64,000 nt of DNA, taken from Chamaea fasciata (taxonomy: Eukaryota > Chordata > Aves > Passeriformes > Sylviidae). Below, piece after piece: positions 45,406 to 58,000 of the stretch. The notes under the pieces were generated by a model. It had not been told where the DNA came from. It saw only the letters and a list, made by a program, of their open reading frames with translations, and made no database searches. Numbering within the stretch: position 1 is the first letter of the stretch; each line of letters opens with the position of its first letter. The translations under genes were made by a program, and so were the position numbers. The stretch spans positions 92,429,637 through 92,493,636 of the forward strand of contig JARCOQ010000001.1 of assembly GCA_029207755.1 (NCBI GenBank). Direction: 5' to 3'.

Positions 45406-48400
45406 TCTCCCTCCTGTTAATTAGATGAAACTGTAAGATTTATTTTTGTCCAGAAAAAGGTCAAAACAAACAAGAAATTGAGATTGGAGGAGCCAAACAA
45501 GGATAAAAAACGAGCCAATTTCCCAAACTGGCATTGACCTACCAAGAGTTTGGAAAATGTATGCTTGCAAGCTTCCTTTATTATTATAACCTCTTGAACA
45601 GAATAATCCTGTCCAAACAGCTATAAACGTTTTCCAATAGAGAAGTTTATGACCTAGTTTCTGACTGAAACACAGTATCACAGTGTTTGGAAAGTACTGA
45701 AGATGCTGGTGGCAGTGCCTCTAGCACATTGCATTAGAAACTCGATGTACTGCCCTTTGCAAACGCTTGTTAATTGCAGTCAAGTAGAATGTATTTGAAG
45801 CATTGGTTGTGTTTTTTTTTTTTTTTTGTTTTTTTTTTAAGCAGGTGTAGACAGTTAAATGCCTGAAGTGGCACGTGGAATTTTCTTTGATGTCTGAAGT
45901 TTTTAGCAGAGCACTATTTGGAAAAATGAGCATTCTAGGATTACTCTCAACAGGAATTCAGCAATTATAGGATGCCTTTCTAGATTCTGTATTTGGAGCT
46001 GTGAAGGGTAAAATAAAGGTGCATTTATTCTGTTCACAATTACAAATCTGTTCTGGAGAGACAGGGATAATTTTGATTAGGCTTCATTCCATTCACGGCC
46101 TTCCTGGGAGGAGCAGGGCAAGGACATGATGGGAATGTGCTCAGAGGAGGTGGGAACAAAACCACTGAACTTGGGATTTGCACATCCAGTTCTCTTCATC
46201 TGGAGAAATGCAGGAGGCATCAGAACAGGCCACATTTCTATTAGCTGCTCTGGTGAGAGGCTGGCAGATGCCACTCCTGTTCTGGAGGGGAAGCAATGGA
46301 GAAGTAAACTAGATCAGCTGTTACAAGTTTTGGTTTGTTTCTTTTTTGTTGCTTTTCCTGTGACTCACTGGTGTAAATGAAAGTGAGGGAGCTGTTCTAA
46401 TCTCCATCAGCTGCAGCTGTGGCCAGTCCCAATCATCCCTTTCTTCTGCTTTTCCAAGTAGCTTGGGAATGATCTTGAAAGCACGGATCATTCATGTTAA
46501 GAAGAGTTCTTGAATGCTTCTGAAATACATTAAGTAATACTTGGTTATTGTGGAAAGAGCTGTAGTTAAAATTCTTGCAGTGTTTTAATTATAATTCCTT
46601 TATTGTTTCAGTTGCTTAAACTTCCTGAAATGCTCGTGTCTCAAGTTGAAATTTTCCAGACTTGATCTTGGCCTGACAGTGACCTTTCTTCCCTTTTCTT
46701 CTTTGTTTCTCTTTTCTCTGTGGTATTGGATGAATATGGCTTGGGCGTTTCATTGAGCAGAAAGTAGCAGCAAAATACATTCTAGCTATTACATTAAAAC
46801 TCGGAACAGCTCAGATAGTGCAGGTGTTAAAAATAAGGTGAAAATCATCAAAAGTACTTTTTGAATCTTAGGAGAATATGTGAGAGTGGGAACTTAGGTA
46901 TCTAACTTTGGGTCTTGAACTTTCTCTTCTCTCCATCATGCACAGTCATTACACTCTGTCACAATTATAACATGCAGTTATTTTGCCTAATCAATGATTA
47001 GCTGAATGGAGAAGTAGTTCTTGGTGATAGAGCAGATCTGTTTCTCACTGTTTGCCGTGACCCTGACGAGACAGGACTTTGGAAATTCGGCAAGTGCTGT
47101 GCAATGGGAGCCCTCTGGGGCATTCCTCCTGTCCCACAGCTCAGGTTGAAAATGCTCCGGTTTTCAGAAACTTTTCTCACAAGAAAATTGTTTGTTTAAC
47201 ACAAATCTTAAATAAACTTTTTGATCAGCTCTACTCAAGCTGTCGTCTGTAGTAGTTTAAATCAGAACCCAAATGTGTTAGAGGATGGAATTTAAACCTG
47301 GGATGGAAATGGTGGAAATAAATTGTCAAGAGATTTCCTTTAAGGCTAATATCATGTCTATTTATTAACTTATGTAAAGGCTACTGGTCATGGTGGTGAT
47401 GTTGCTAAACAGCAAATTATGGGGTTTGACTTCTTGACTCATGATATGTTTCAAGTATAATAATGCCATGTGCTTGCCTTTTGGCTTGGTCACAGGCTCG
47501 CTTTGCCTTAAAGACTGGGGTTTTTGCCAAGGACAGTCATTGTGAGTATGTCTAAAAAGAAATATATGAAACTTTTCATTTCTAGAATTGGCTTCTCATA
47601 GCCTCTTGTTTTCCATGGGAAATATCACTTCATGTTCATTCATGAATCATCTGTGTTTCTGTTGCTGAATGGTTGAGTATTCCGAGTGATGCAGACAAGT
47701 GCCCCGCTCTATGGGCTGCAGGGCAGCAGCAGAGAGAAGGTGAGAACTGAACTGCCAGAGGGCCTGGCAAGAGGTTCTCCTGCCCTCTAACTTATGTTTT
47801 GAGTGGATTCCCGAACTCTGAACCTCCTGCGTGATATCACAACTCTCTGATCTTCTAGAGTACTGTAGAAATTTTGTTCAGTTCTTACTATAAACTTACA
47901 CTGGTCACCTGCAAGCTGGTCCCTTGCAGCAGGAGCTCAGGAGTGCTGTTCAGCCACTGCTTCAGCAGCACTAGGTAAAAGTAAGGGGAAAATAAAGCAT
48001 AAAGCTGCTAGGTAAAAGTAAGGTGCCCCATGGCCTAAGCTCAACTTTTCATGTTGCCAGAGAATACTTAGTCCTTGTTGGAGAATAGTACTATGCTTTT
48101 TTAAGATTTGAAGGTCTCGAGATTTAGATTTGGTCAATAAGTACAAAAGTTCTATCACAACCACTTTCACCTTAAAAACTAATCAAAATGTATCTTCTGC
48201 ACCACAGTGTGAAACAACTCTCTTAAAATTGCATTGATTTGTCATAAAAATCAGAGTCTAATACCAGAACTTTAAGGAAAACTTCTCTGTGTCTCTAGTT
48301 TGTCTTCAGAATAGGAGGAATTGTTTTCTATAAATCAGTAACCAGATTTTGGTCCAACCTGCTGTTTTTTTGATGACAATCTTGGATTCTGAATTCTTTC

Positions 48401-50389
48401 AGGCATCCTAACATGTGGCAAATTATTAAAGTGGAATTGCTTGGTAGAGGTACAGTAGTATAAATTTCAGATTCAACAGTTAAAATACAGCCTTGTCCTT
48501 AAAGCTGCCTTTATGGTCCTAATGAGGAAGATTAATGCATCCTTTGGTATTGGCAGCAGGTAGTGAGAACCACTGCAGATGTTGTGGGTATGTGACAGTC
48601 AATGTGAAAGAAGGTGAAATAAAGTAATAAAACCTCCTTGAAAATTAGAAACTTCTATGTCTGTGGTGAGGATTTCCATGTCATTTCAGTCTCATTAAAG
48701 CTGCTGGTTTAGGTCTGCTCTCTCCTGTGTTGTCTTTGGGCTTATACTTTCAGTTGCATTCTTAAATGACAAATTTTTGGACAGTAAGCATATATTTCTA
48801 GCACAGATATTAAAATGAAAACTCAGTCATTAGTAAATACAAAAATTCATTGTTTTGACGTTTTTGGCCCTTTTCTGTCTAAACACTGCACTTGGATGGA
48901 CGTGTTCTTTCACGTGTACAGCTAGGTGTTGGTTCTTTAGCCAGCTGTGGGATATTTAGAGGGGATTTCTAAAAAGAGCATGGAACTAATTTTATCATGT
49001 TCACTTTCTGTTCAGTGGTTTCTGTATTGCTTTTTCCCTTGTAATCGAGGCTTTAATTATAGGTGTAAGTATTCAGCCAGGCAGAATGGGCTCTGGTGTT
49101 TGAAACTTTTGTAACAAAAATCTTTCTGTCTTGGGGTATTTAAAAACTGACCTTTAACCTGTTAAATCAAGTTAAATGGGGAGTGATAGCCTTAACTCAC
49201 TTCTTTCCCCCCTTTCAGCTAATTTATTATTAAATAGTCTATGGTGATGAGTACTTTTGAAAAGTTCAGTTTAACTCTTGAAATGCCATTCTGGAAATCA
49301 GCTTTGCTTTGTCACTTCCCCAGCTCCCATATGCCTTCTCTTATACTTGGGCTCTATAAGTTAATGAAAGACACACCAGACACATAACCCAGAGTATATG
49401 CAGTAGAGGCAGAAAAAGCTCCCTGAGAGAGCTGAAACAACTCCCACGCAGTAAATTCATGACTTGCTGAGCACTGCTGCTGTTCTGCTGAAGGAGGGAT
49501 CAGAATAGCTTTGTTTTTCCTTTGTGCCTGGATAATTGTGTGAATGTGGCCCATGTGCCTGACCTCCCTCTCCCACCTTCCCAGGGCCCTCAAAAGTAAC
49601 CATAATCCTTACGCCTCCTGCTTCCTCACCAGGAAAACACATCAGCTTTTAGCTTGGAAAACATCCTGCTTTGCAGATGTGCTGTTCCAGGGAGGATGGT
49701 CCTCTCTTGGGCTCTGAGCTCCTCAGATCAGCCTTCTTGGAAATTTTTAATTCTGGTTACACTGCTGCTCTGCAGACAGTGAGGGCAGTCTCTTTTCTTA
49801 TTTCAGGGGCCTCTGCAGGAGGGCTGTGTTGCACATCTACATCACTGTCTTTGGGTGCATGGGCTGACTCATAGGCTTAGTTTGCAGTCAACTGAAAATT
49901 CAACTTGAAAGTTTAAACTTGTTTTAGAACGTTTGCAATTAGCACACAGTAGGGGCAAGTTAAGCTGAGGTGGAAATGCTCATGTTTTACAGGGAATGAA
50001 AGAGTATAGTGCTTACTGTTCTGTTGGAGGAGAGACAAGGGTATGTATCCTTATGTATTATGGTATGGAGTGGGCTGGATGGAAAAGCTGAGCCTCTGCT
50101 GTGTGTCCCAGCGCTGATCAGCACTGCATTTGCCTGAGAAAATGTTTAGTGTCTCTGTAAAAAGTAACAATGTGTCAGTGACTGTAAACTCGGAAAGGTA
50201 GCACTGGGGTTGTCGGGTCACGAAATCTTCAGGCACAGAGTCACCAATGAGATGGCAGACCTAAGAAAACTGCCAGTCTGGAAAAGAAGGAGTAGGAATT
50301 TAGGCAAGGTCAGAGCAGGAATATTGTCTCTGGTGGAAGTGGTGCGTGCTTGATTCAAGCCAGCACCAATCCTTTCTTTACTTGCCCAG
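45406..50389. other. Single-copy DNA with T tracts, no gene seen
   Basis: About 5 kb. Holds a T16-G-T10 tract at 45812-45838 and a direct repeat of about 16 bp (ctaggtaaaagtaagg) at about 47970 and 48008. No frame carries a recognisable motif. Confidence 0.5.
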
Positions 50390-50650
50390 GACAGAAAATA
50401 TCGGCGTGAGAGATTTCCATGTGCAATTGAATCGCTCCGCTTGGACCACCCTTGGGCAGGCAGACTCCAGTCAGTCGAATCTATGTTGGTGGCAGCTCAG
50501 AGTCTCTGCCATCTGTGGATTCAGATATGCTGGAGATTAGGCCTGTTTCAAGCTGTCTCTTTTATGGCCGTACCCTTCGTCTGATCCCAAACATTAAGAG
50601 ATTAGGTTTCTTGAAATATCAGCAATTGTCGGCCCCCCTGGCTGGAGCAA
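50390..50650. other. CpG-dense islet in A+T-rich surroundings
   Basis: Eight CpG in about 240 bases (atcggcgtg, aatcgctccgc, gtcgaatc, ggccgtacccttcgtc, gtcggcc), with almost none within a kilobase on either side. There is no CR1 or LTR signature. Two + frames cross it (50346-50540 and 50452-50682) with no recognised family. Retained CpG in a CpG-poor region suggests constraint or lack of germline methylation, so it may be a conserved regulatory element or an exon. Confidence 0.45.
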
Positions 50651-51650
50651 ACCACTTATCCCACAGATGTGGGAAGACTTGAATAGGTTTTCAGCATGAA
50701 AGAAATGTTGAGCTCCCAAGATGTATAATTTATACAGAGGAATAGTTTTTCACCTGCAGAGTGTTGGTAAGTGGTGTTTTTTTTGTACTTTGGTCAAGGG
50801 CATGCGCTGATAAGCTAGGGGAGAGAAATGCAGTGAAGGTAGGTGTTTCTTCTATGGAATGAATACAATAAAAATAGGAAGATACATCACAGATGGAAAG
50901 TGCTGACTACTCAGTGCTTTCCAAATGCATACTAGTCTAAAACTTTCATCCTCTTTTCTTTGGGGACTGTATTGCAAGTTTTGAGCATTCTATGTTTCAA
51001 AACAGAGCCTTTATCATAAGGAAAAGTTGAGTATTTACTACACCAAGATCTATTAAAAATCCACAAATAGCAGGCAAAGCAGAGAGGTTTTGATTCACAC
51101 ACTGTACTTCCTGAGGAAGAGTCTGAAAACAAGCAAAAAATGAGGTTTTGACGCTTTGGCAGTCTAGAATTTTGTGAAGCTTTGGAAAAGGTGTAAAAAA
51201 CAGAGCATGCAAGCTTTTGTTTCTTCAAAGGGGATCACTGTCGAGTTCCACTGCCTTGTAATAGTGAACACTGAATATCATTGCAGGTAAACACTGCCAC
51301 CATAAAGGAAAAGGCCATGCTCCAGGTCCTGTATCTGAAACTAGTTCCAGGACTTGGGTGCACGAGTCCTTCCTGCAGTGCAGGTCTCCTGGCACAGGGC
51401 TGGGTGCTCCCTTGGTTTTATGCTCCAGGCCAGGATCTAGACCTAGATATGCCTGAATCTCCACAGCAGGGGTGTAGAGATTTTTGTGGTAAAGCTTAGT
51501 GTGGGTCAAATGTACATGTGATTGTTCATTAGGAAAATGTCTGATAATTTCTGACTTGCTTTGAGTAGCTTTCCTGTTTTGGTTCACTCACTTATTTCCC
51601 TATTTAGAGGTTCTTACTGAAAAATCCCCCTAACATGGCATTAAATGTTG

Positions 51651-51652
<2 letters not shown>
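50651..51652. other. Single-copy DNA, no gene seen
   Basis: About 1 kb before the long T run. Frames overlap on both strands, with no motif. Confidence 0.5.

Positions 51653-51695
<43 letters not shown>
51653..51695. repeat. Uninterrupted T43 tract
   Basis: 43 consecutive T. It lies 80 bases before a minus-oriented CR1 end but is not part of it, because CR1 ends in short attctatg-type repeats and not in poly(A). It may be an expanded mononucleotide repeat or a reverse-oriented poly(A) tail of an unidentified retroposed sequence. Confidence 0.95.
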
Positions 51696-51696
<1 letters not shown>

Positions 51697-51775
51697 TAGT
51701 GGACACTGTTCATAAGGAGCACTGTAATTTTGAAACAGCTACTCTGAGAACAGTGATGCATTCTTCTGTTTGTTT

Positions 51776-51910
51776 ATGGAATCACAGAATGGTTTGGTTT
51801 TAGAAGAGACATTTAGTGCAGCTTGCCTGCCATGGGCAGCATCTTCTTTCACTGGATCAGATTACAGAAAACCCCATACAACCTGAATCTGGACGCTTTT
51901 GTAGGACAAA
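51776..51910 (-). mobile_element. CR1 retrotransposon 3' end, minus orientation
   Basis: Reads as the reverse complement of a CR1 terminus: ggaatcacagaatggtttgg is the tail, then cctgccatgggcagcatc and accccatacaacctgaatctgga. These match the usual avian CR1 end in reverse (cagaatggtttgggttgga, ctgccatgggcagg, agccccatccaacctgg). Only the last 130 bases or so are present. This is one of two places here with minus-oriented CR1 sequence; the other is an inverted part of a + element. Confidence 0.9.
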
Positions 51911-54360
51911 ACCTAGATTGCATTAGGTCCTTCGTATATTCTCCACATTAAGGAAATAATTTACATTATCACATATAGTTGTTTTGAATTTTACTGAAAT
52001 GAAGAGAATACTTATTATGTAAATATTGGTAGAATGGACATGAACATTGTACATATATAGCTTGTCTTATTTTTACCAGTCGACACACAAAGGCATATTT
52101 CCTCTTAGAAAAAAATTTGGCCAAGTTCTACTTTTTCAAATCCACAGAGGTGTAAAAAACAGTTGTGTTGATGTCTCTGTGATGAGTTAAAATTTTTGCT
52201 TATACAACTGAGTGGAGAAAATTTCAGAAATTGCTACTCTAAATCCACTTCATTTTTTTTTAATCTGCAAATCCTTCCACATAATTCACTTTAAGACAGC
52301 TGTTACTGCCTTCTCCTGCTTGCAGCTGTTCCCATTTTCTTGAAATGTAGACTCATGGAAGCATTTGGTGCAGACATCGTTGGTTTAATTCAGGGGGAAC
52401 TTGCTCACTAATCTGTCAGTGTTAACCATAGACAATGTGTAAGTACACACATACCTACAGTATGTGGTACACACATACAGAAGTGACTTCATCATGTGGT
52501 TTCTCTTATTCACATATGCCAAGGAGAGAAGAACAAGGCTGTTTTTGCAGGAAGATCTCACCAAATTATCTAAAACTCCAATTCCACTAACAGCTTGTAG
52601 CTGGCTGCCTGGGGAGGTAACTCAGCAGTTAAGCCAAGTGAAACAAAGAATGGATTGCAGTAGTTTTTTGCGCTTCAAATTCCTCCTGTTTAACTTTGCA
52701 AGTGGACTAAAACCTTGAACTTGCACTAGAAGGGATGATCTCCGAAACTTGTTGTCTGACGCAGATTCTTGAACTTAAGGAATAGCTTCTATTAAGACCC
52801 TGAAATTCAACCCATATTTAGGAGGCTGGGATTCCCTGGGGATGCTGGTGCAGGACTAGGTTGTAGGAACTGAGTTCTTGGCTGGAATGCCTTTTGTGTG
52901 TTTGCACAGGAGGGATGGGGGTGCAAGGAATCTTAACTCCAAACAAATCCGTCTTCTTTGAGAGGAAAATGTTTGTTGAAGTTGGCGTTAACCTGGGTGC
53001 CATGGCAGGAGAAGTGCAGTGGTGTTTCAGCCCAACGTGGAGCAAGCACGATGCTGAGCAGCTTCTCTTGCATGTGTGAGGGTGCTCCGGGTGTGCTGTG
53101 CTGCTGCAGCCAAGGTCAGCTGTGGGTCATCATGGGGTGTGTCTGTGTAAAGACAGTTCTATAGCAGTGTGCAGCAGAAGTATATGTGAGCTTTGCCATT
53201 ATCACATAACGATTTGAAATACCACTAGGCTTAAAAAAAAAGCACACGCCTTCTCACAGCATTGGCTGTTCAAGTGTGTAATGGGTATTTCTAACTGCAG
53301 CAGGAAAGCATATACAGTAATTAAAACACAGAGCAGAAAAATTAGTCAAATTTGGCACAAATGCCTGAGAAAGTGTCTGTTTTAGCGGTAGATATAAATG
53401 AAGCACCAGCCAAAATTACTTTCAAAGGCTTTAATTACATCTGTTTTAATTTAGCACATTAAATGCAGGATATCATTTTTTAATATAAATTTAATTCATG
53501 GTTAATCTGCAGATTGCAATATCCTTCCAGTAGAAATGATGTACTTGGACTGTGATAACTGAAAGCTTCCCTTTCGAGATGTTTGGTTAGTCTGTCACAG
53601 GGCCTGCTGTCCAGAGCCACATGTTCTCTGTGCATCACCAGCTGCTGCTGGGGGATCATTCAGCAAAATACTCAAAACTCTTGGTTTTAATGTAACTGCA
53701 TTATTATATAATAAGCTGTTCATAGTGCAGATATGTAAAATCAGACATCAAAATATAATGTCCATGGTATTTTTTCTGAAGTGAGCACAGTAGGCATGGA
53801 GAGTAGTAATGCTTAAACTATTCCACAGCTCATTGCTTATAAATGAGAAAAGTTGCATCCTTGAGATAATAGAAGTTTTGTCACTAATTGTCCTATTGCA
53901 AGTGAGAAAGGGACCTTGTGTGTGTGTGTGAACAGTTAGTTCATATATCCTGTACTGTTCAGTGGCTGTGGGTGTCATGTGCCAGTAAAGGGCAAGTTCA
54001 AAATGCTTCTGATGAGAGAGTGCAGGCTCCAGGAAAGGGAGAGACTGGCAGTCATGCAAAAACCTGGCTGCTCATGGAAAGGACTTAAAGAATGCTATTA
54101 AAAAAAAATAAATTAGACCTGCCATGTAAATTAGCAGATTCAAACCATCTAGATCCAAAGGATTTGGGAGGATTATCTGAATGAATTTCAAACACAACTG
54201 GCCATTATACTGAATGAATTGTGAAACAAAATAGTGAGTTGAGCAAAGCAGGGAAAAAAGGTCATCTGTTTTCCTCCTTCTCAAACAGGCAGAGAGAGGA
54301 CAACCAAACATCAAAGTCGGTGAGCCTTGGTTTTTAGTCTACATTTAAACACATACACCA
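51911..54360. other. Single-copy DNA, possible conserved noncoding element at 53380-53560
   Basis: About 2.4 kb without a gene. It has a (TG)n tract of 14 bases at about 53917-53930. The stretch 53380-53560 is A+T-rich but not low-complexity, with TAATTA at 53432-53437 and further TAAT/ATTA cores, and it has the look of a homeodomain-rich conserved element. This is an impression, not a demonstrated conservation. Confidence 0.45.
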
Positions 54361-54873
54361 TTTTTTTTCCCAAATATCTAACCTAAACCCACCCTGACAC
54401 AACTTCAGGCCATTCCCTTGGATCCTGTCACAGATCACCACAGAGAAGGGATCAATGTCTGCCACTCCTCTTCCCCTCATGAGGAAGTCACAGACTGTGA
54501 TGAGGTCTCTCCTCAGTCTCCTCCAGGCTGGACAGACTAAGTGCCCTCAGCTGCTCCTCTCACGGCTTCCCCTCAAGGCCCTTCACCATCCTCATGGCCC
54601 TCCTTTAACAGTTTAATGTCTTTCTTATACTGTGGTGCCAAAAACTGCCCCACTACTTGAGGTGAGGCTGCCCCACTGCAGAGCAGAGCAGGGCAATCCC
54701 CTCCCTGTCCCCACAGGCCATGCTGTGCCTGATGCACCCCAGGACACAGTTGTCCATCCTGGCTGCCAGGGCACTGCTGGCTCAGATTCACTTTGCCCCC
54801 AGGGCCCTCTCCGTGGCACTGCTTTTTAACATCTCATCAGAATCCATCATTTTCACTTGTTTAAGTTCAGCAA
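54361..54873 (-). mobile_element. CR1, inverted 5' part of a twin-primed insertion
   Basis: The reverse complement of this block is CR1 ORF2 C-terminal sequence in normal order: gaacttaaacaagtg, ccacggagagggccctgggg, gagccagcagtgccctggcagccagga, gacattaaactgttaaaggaggg, gaggagcagctgagggcactt, ttaggttagatatttgggaaaaa. It has no CR1 tail: it stops at the gatatt-ggaaaa point, which lies well before the 3' end. That point is where the neighbouring sense part resumes, so this is the inverted part of one insertion and not a separate element. Confidence 0.93.
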
Positions 54874-55070
54874 AAGGGTGGTTGGCCACTGAATCAGGCT
54901 CGTCAGGGCAGTGGTCACAGCACCGAACCTGGCAGAGTTCAAGAAGTGTTTGGGCAACATTGTCAGGCACATGGGTGTGACTCTTGGGATGGTGCTATGC
55001 AAGGCCAGGAGCTGGACTTGATGATCCTTGTGGGTCCCTTCCAACTCAGCATAGTCTGTGGTTCTGTGCA
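54874..55070 (+). mobile_element. CR1, sense 3' part of the same insertion
   Basis: Starts at aagggtggttggccactgaatcagg, which in CR1 comes 10-20 bases after the point where the inverted block ends, and runs through cacagcaccgaacctggcagagttcaag and ggccaggagctggacttg to the tail ggtcccttccaactcagca, then gtctgtggttctgtg. It is the same subfamily as the copy at 1035-1527. A 143-codon frame at 54984-55415 begins inside it but runs out into unrelated DNA and has no meaning. Confidence 0.93.
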
Positions 55071-58000
55071 TATGTGAATAAGAGAAATACGAATGAGAAC
55101 CTGTTTATGTGGGTAACAGAATCATGGGTCTTAAACAGTTTAGTTATATTAATGTGGAAATTGGGCCAGGAAAACTGGAAAGCCTTATTCAGTCAAAATT
55201 ATCACATTGATAGGAGGAGGAGACTGAAGTTCAAGAACTGTCACTGGATTTTGGGGGAGTATCATATAGTATTTTCTTGTGAAATCTTACTTAAAAATAT
55301 CAGTTTTATTGAATTGTTTGTGAAAGTTGTTATGCTGAAATTGAAAACTGGGAAAAAAAAATCCTCTCAAACCCAGAAACAGATGGCAGTGACAATATAC
55401 AAGGTTAGGGAATGATATCATAGGCAGTGCCCATCATATTTTAATATATTTTAATGCAGAGATGAAGCATGCAGATGAGTGGTGACAATCTCTGACCTCT
55501 CTTCTGATTGTATTTTCTCCTGCACACTAGGATAATCAGCTCTTCCCAAACAACTTATCTTGCTGTAAGCAGGATCTGAGGCTATATGGTTTTAGCAGGG
55601 TTTTGTCAGAGGAGTGGCTGCACCACTGGTTTCAGGATGCTCTCTCTGGGGAGGGGTTGGTCCATTTTATGTGTGGGCATGTTAAAAGTGTTACATTTTA
55701 TATGCCTTCTGAAAACTTTTGCTTGGTCAGTGACATGGTACTAGAATAGTTTATTTTAAGAACTCTTCTCCACAAATAACAGGCTTGAGAACGCTGAGTT
55801 TCTCATTTAATTACTTCATATGATTGCCATGCTAGGTGTTTAAGTATGTAAGAAAATCTCCCATATACCAAGAGACTTCTGATAAAGTCCCTGAGTATGT
55901 GGTAGTGCTGTCTTTCAATTCATCTTTTATCCCATGTACTTTTTAGTACCTGTTAGAGTAGGAACAAAGTGACAAAAATGAATTGTTTTGACTTCCACCT
56001 TCTCAAGATCTTAGTAGCCGTAGGTAGCATCACCTTATAACAGGCATTGTTCTGCTGTGTGTTTAAAATGTAGTCAAAAACGTAGTCATGTTGCCACTAG
56101 ATACTGTCTTCCACAACTGCCGAAACTATTTTACTCTTGTCTTTACCTGCACGTAAGTGACGGCAAACTTCTCTCTTTTGGTTCACAATGCCAAGAGGAG
56201 ATTCTGCTCTGTGAAATAGAGAAGATTCATTTGGTTTACTGGTGGTTCTGTCCCATGTTTCCTGGAGATGCTTGGTCAAAATAGAGATCACTGATTAACT
56301 TTCCATAGTTTATTTAATTGTAAAACCAAGGAAATGCTGGATGTGTACTTCCATTTTTGTTTTGGGTCTTGGGAACTTTGAGTTCACTTAGATGATACAG
56401 ATTTAGAAATCTGGAAGTCTGTACTACTTGGGGAGACGTTATTTATTAAATATAGACACTAAAAGCAGAAAACATTGTAATAACTCTCTGGCTCAAACAC
56501 ACCTTTGGCTTAAAACTAGTTCCTAGGCCTAATAGCAAAACCCACCTGCCTTTTCTTACTCTTATGCCTACATTCTTAATAGACTGCCTTAGTGCAGCCC
56601 CTGGAACCTGAAAGCCACTGTAATACTACAACAGCCTCAGGCAGGACCCTCAACAAGGCACAGATTAGAGAAGAGAATATACTTACACAATCATTTTAAA
56701 GCCAGTTCTCTCCAAAAGCCAACAAACAAAACCCATGTTGTTTTTGAAACTAACTAGAAAAAAAATGGTGCCCAGAGAGGACTCAAACGAATCCTAAAAT
56801 AAAATCCATTAAAAACCCTCCTCACAAAACAAATTCGCATTCCTCTCAGATAAACATTCTGCAGTCTGTGTCCCCATAAAAAAGGAAGACACCAGAAATT
56901 TTAAATAGGAGACACAGAAAGAAATAATCTGCTAGCCAGATGTTTTGACTTCAGCCAACAAACCTGTAAGTGCTGTTTGCAAATGCCCCAAGCCTTGGCT
57001 GTCTGGTATGCCGGGAATACCCCTGATTACATGGGAAGGAGGGGTGACTGCTTCCTCCCATTTTTTTAGCCCAAAGGATCCTGAATTTTCAGTTGCCAAA
57101 TATATCATGATCTGCTAAACTTGATTTCTGTGATAGCATAGAGTGTGAATTTCCTGCAACCTTGCCATTTAATAGCCTTAGAACTTAAAATGCCAGCACA
57201 GAATTAAACAAAATTTCATGAGCCCTCCTCTTTCTTTTCCTTCCCCCTGAAGCCTTGAAAGAGTGATCTGCCATTGCTGTCAAAGTATGCTGAAAATTTT
57301 GGGATAATCTCTTGCAATATTGAAGTATTTGCTATTAAATGCAACTCAAAGATTCTCAGGCTCAAAGGTTTCATTGCAATGTTTTGCCTTTAACTTGCTT
57401 TATGTATTGTTGCATCATCACCTGCTGTACACATATAGCACAACACACCCCCAAGATTTTTGAGCAAAAGCAAGTAACTTCACAATGATTGTCAGCTGTG
57501 TCTTATGGTAATACTTATGTTGAATGTTTTGCATGTTTATTTTAGAATCACAATATCCTATCATAGTAATAGTATTATGGAAAAGTGTGTTAGAATAGTT
57601 GCCAAGCACCCAAGAGCTGCTGAGGCAATCTTGCCTGAATTTTTCATTTCTCAATTATCAGTATATTCTGTTAGTGAGAAAGAAGTTGCTGCTACTACCT
57701 AAACAGAGAATAGCTTGGTGACGTTAATGATCTCTTAGAGCATAGACTATAAACAGAAAGAAATCTGGAATAGAAATATTCTGACTGAATAATCCAAGAA
57801 ATAACCAATGTCTAGTTACAATTACTGCTGAGGCTCCTATTTTAGGGCTCTTGTGGCTGTGGTGGTAAGTTGTTATTTTGCCTTCGTTCATTATTTTAGA
57901 GATGTGTATCTGCAGCTCTGCAGGAGTGGGAGGCTGCTTTATGTAAGCCAACACTTCTTCATTGTCCATTGCTCTTACTTGAATTCAGTCTTTGAACTTA

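Noticed and set aside
51653..51910. Reading the T43 run and the nearby CR1(-) as one element with a poly(A) tail
   Set aside because: CR1 ends in short attctatg-type repeats and not poly(A). 80 bases of unrelated sequence separate them, and the CR1 tail is intact at 51778.
54984..55415. 143-codon + strand frame, the longest in the window
   Set aside because: It begins inside the CR1 3' UTR and runs into unrelated DNA. It has no family motif and mixed origin, so its length is chance.
56766..56780. TGGTGCCCAGAGAGG, resembling a retroviral primer-binding site
   Set aside because: No LTR ending in CA lies just upstream (the bases before it are an A run), and no gag-like frame follows.
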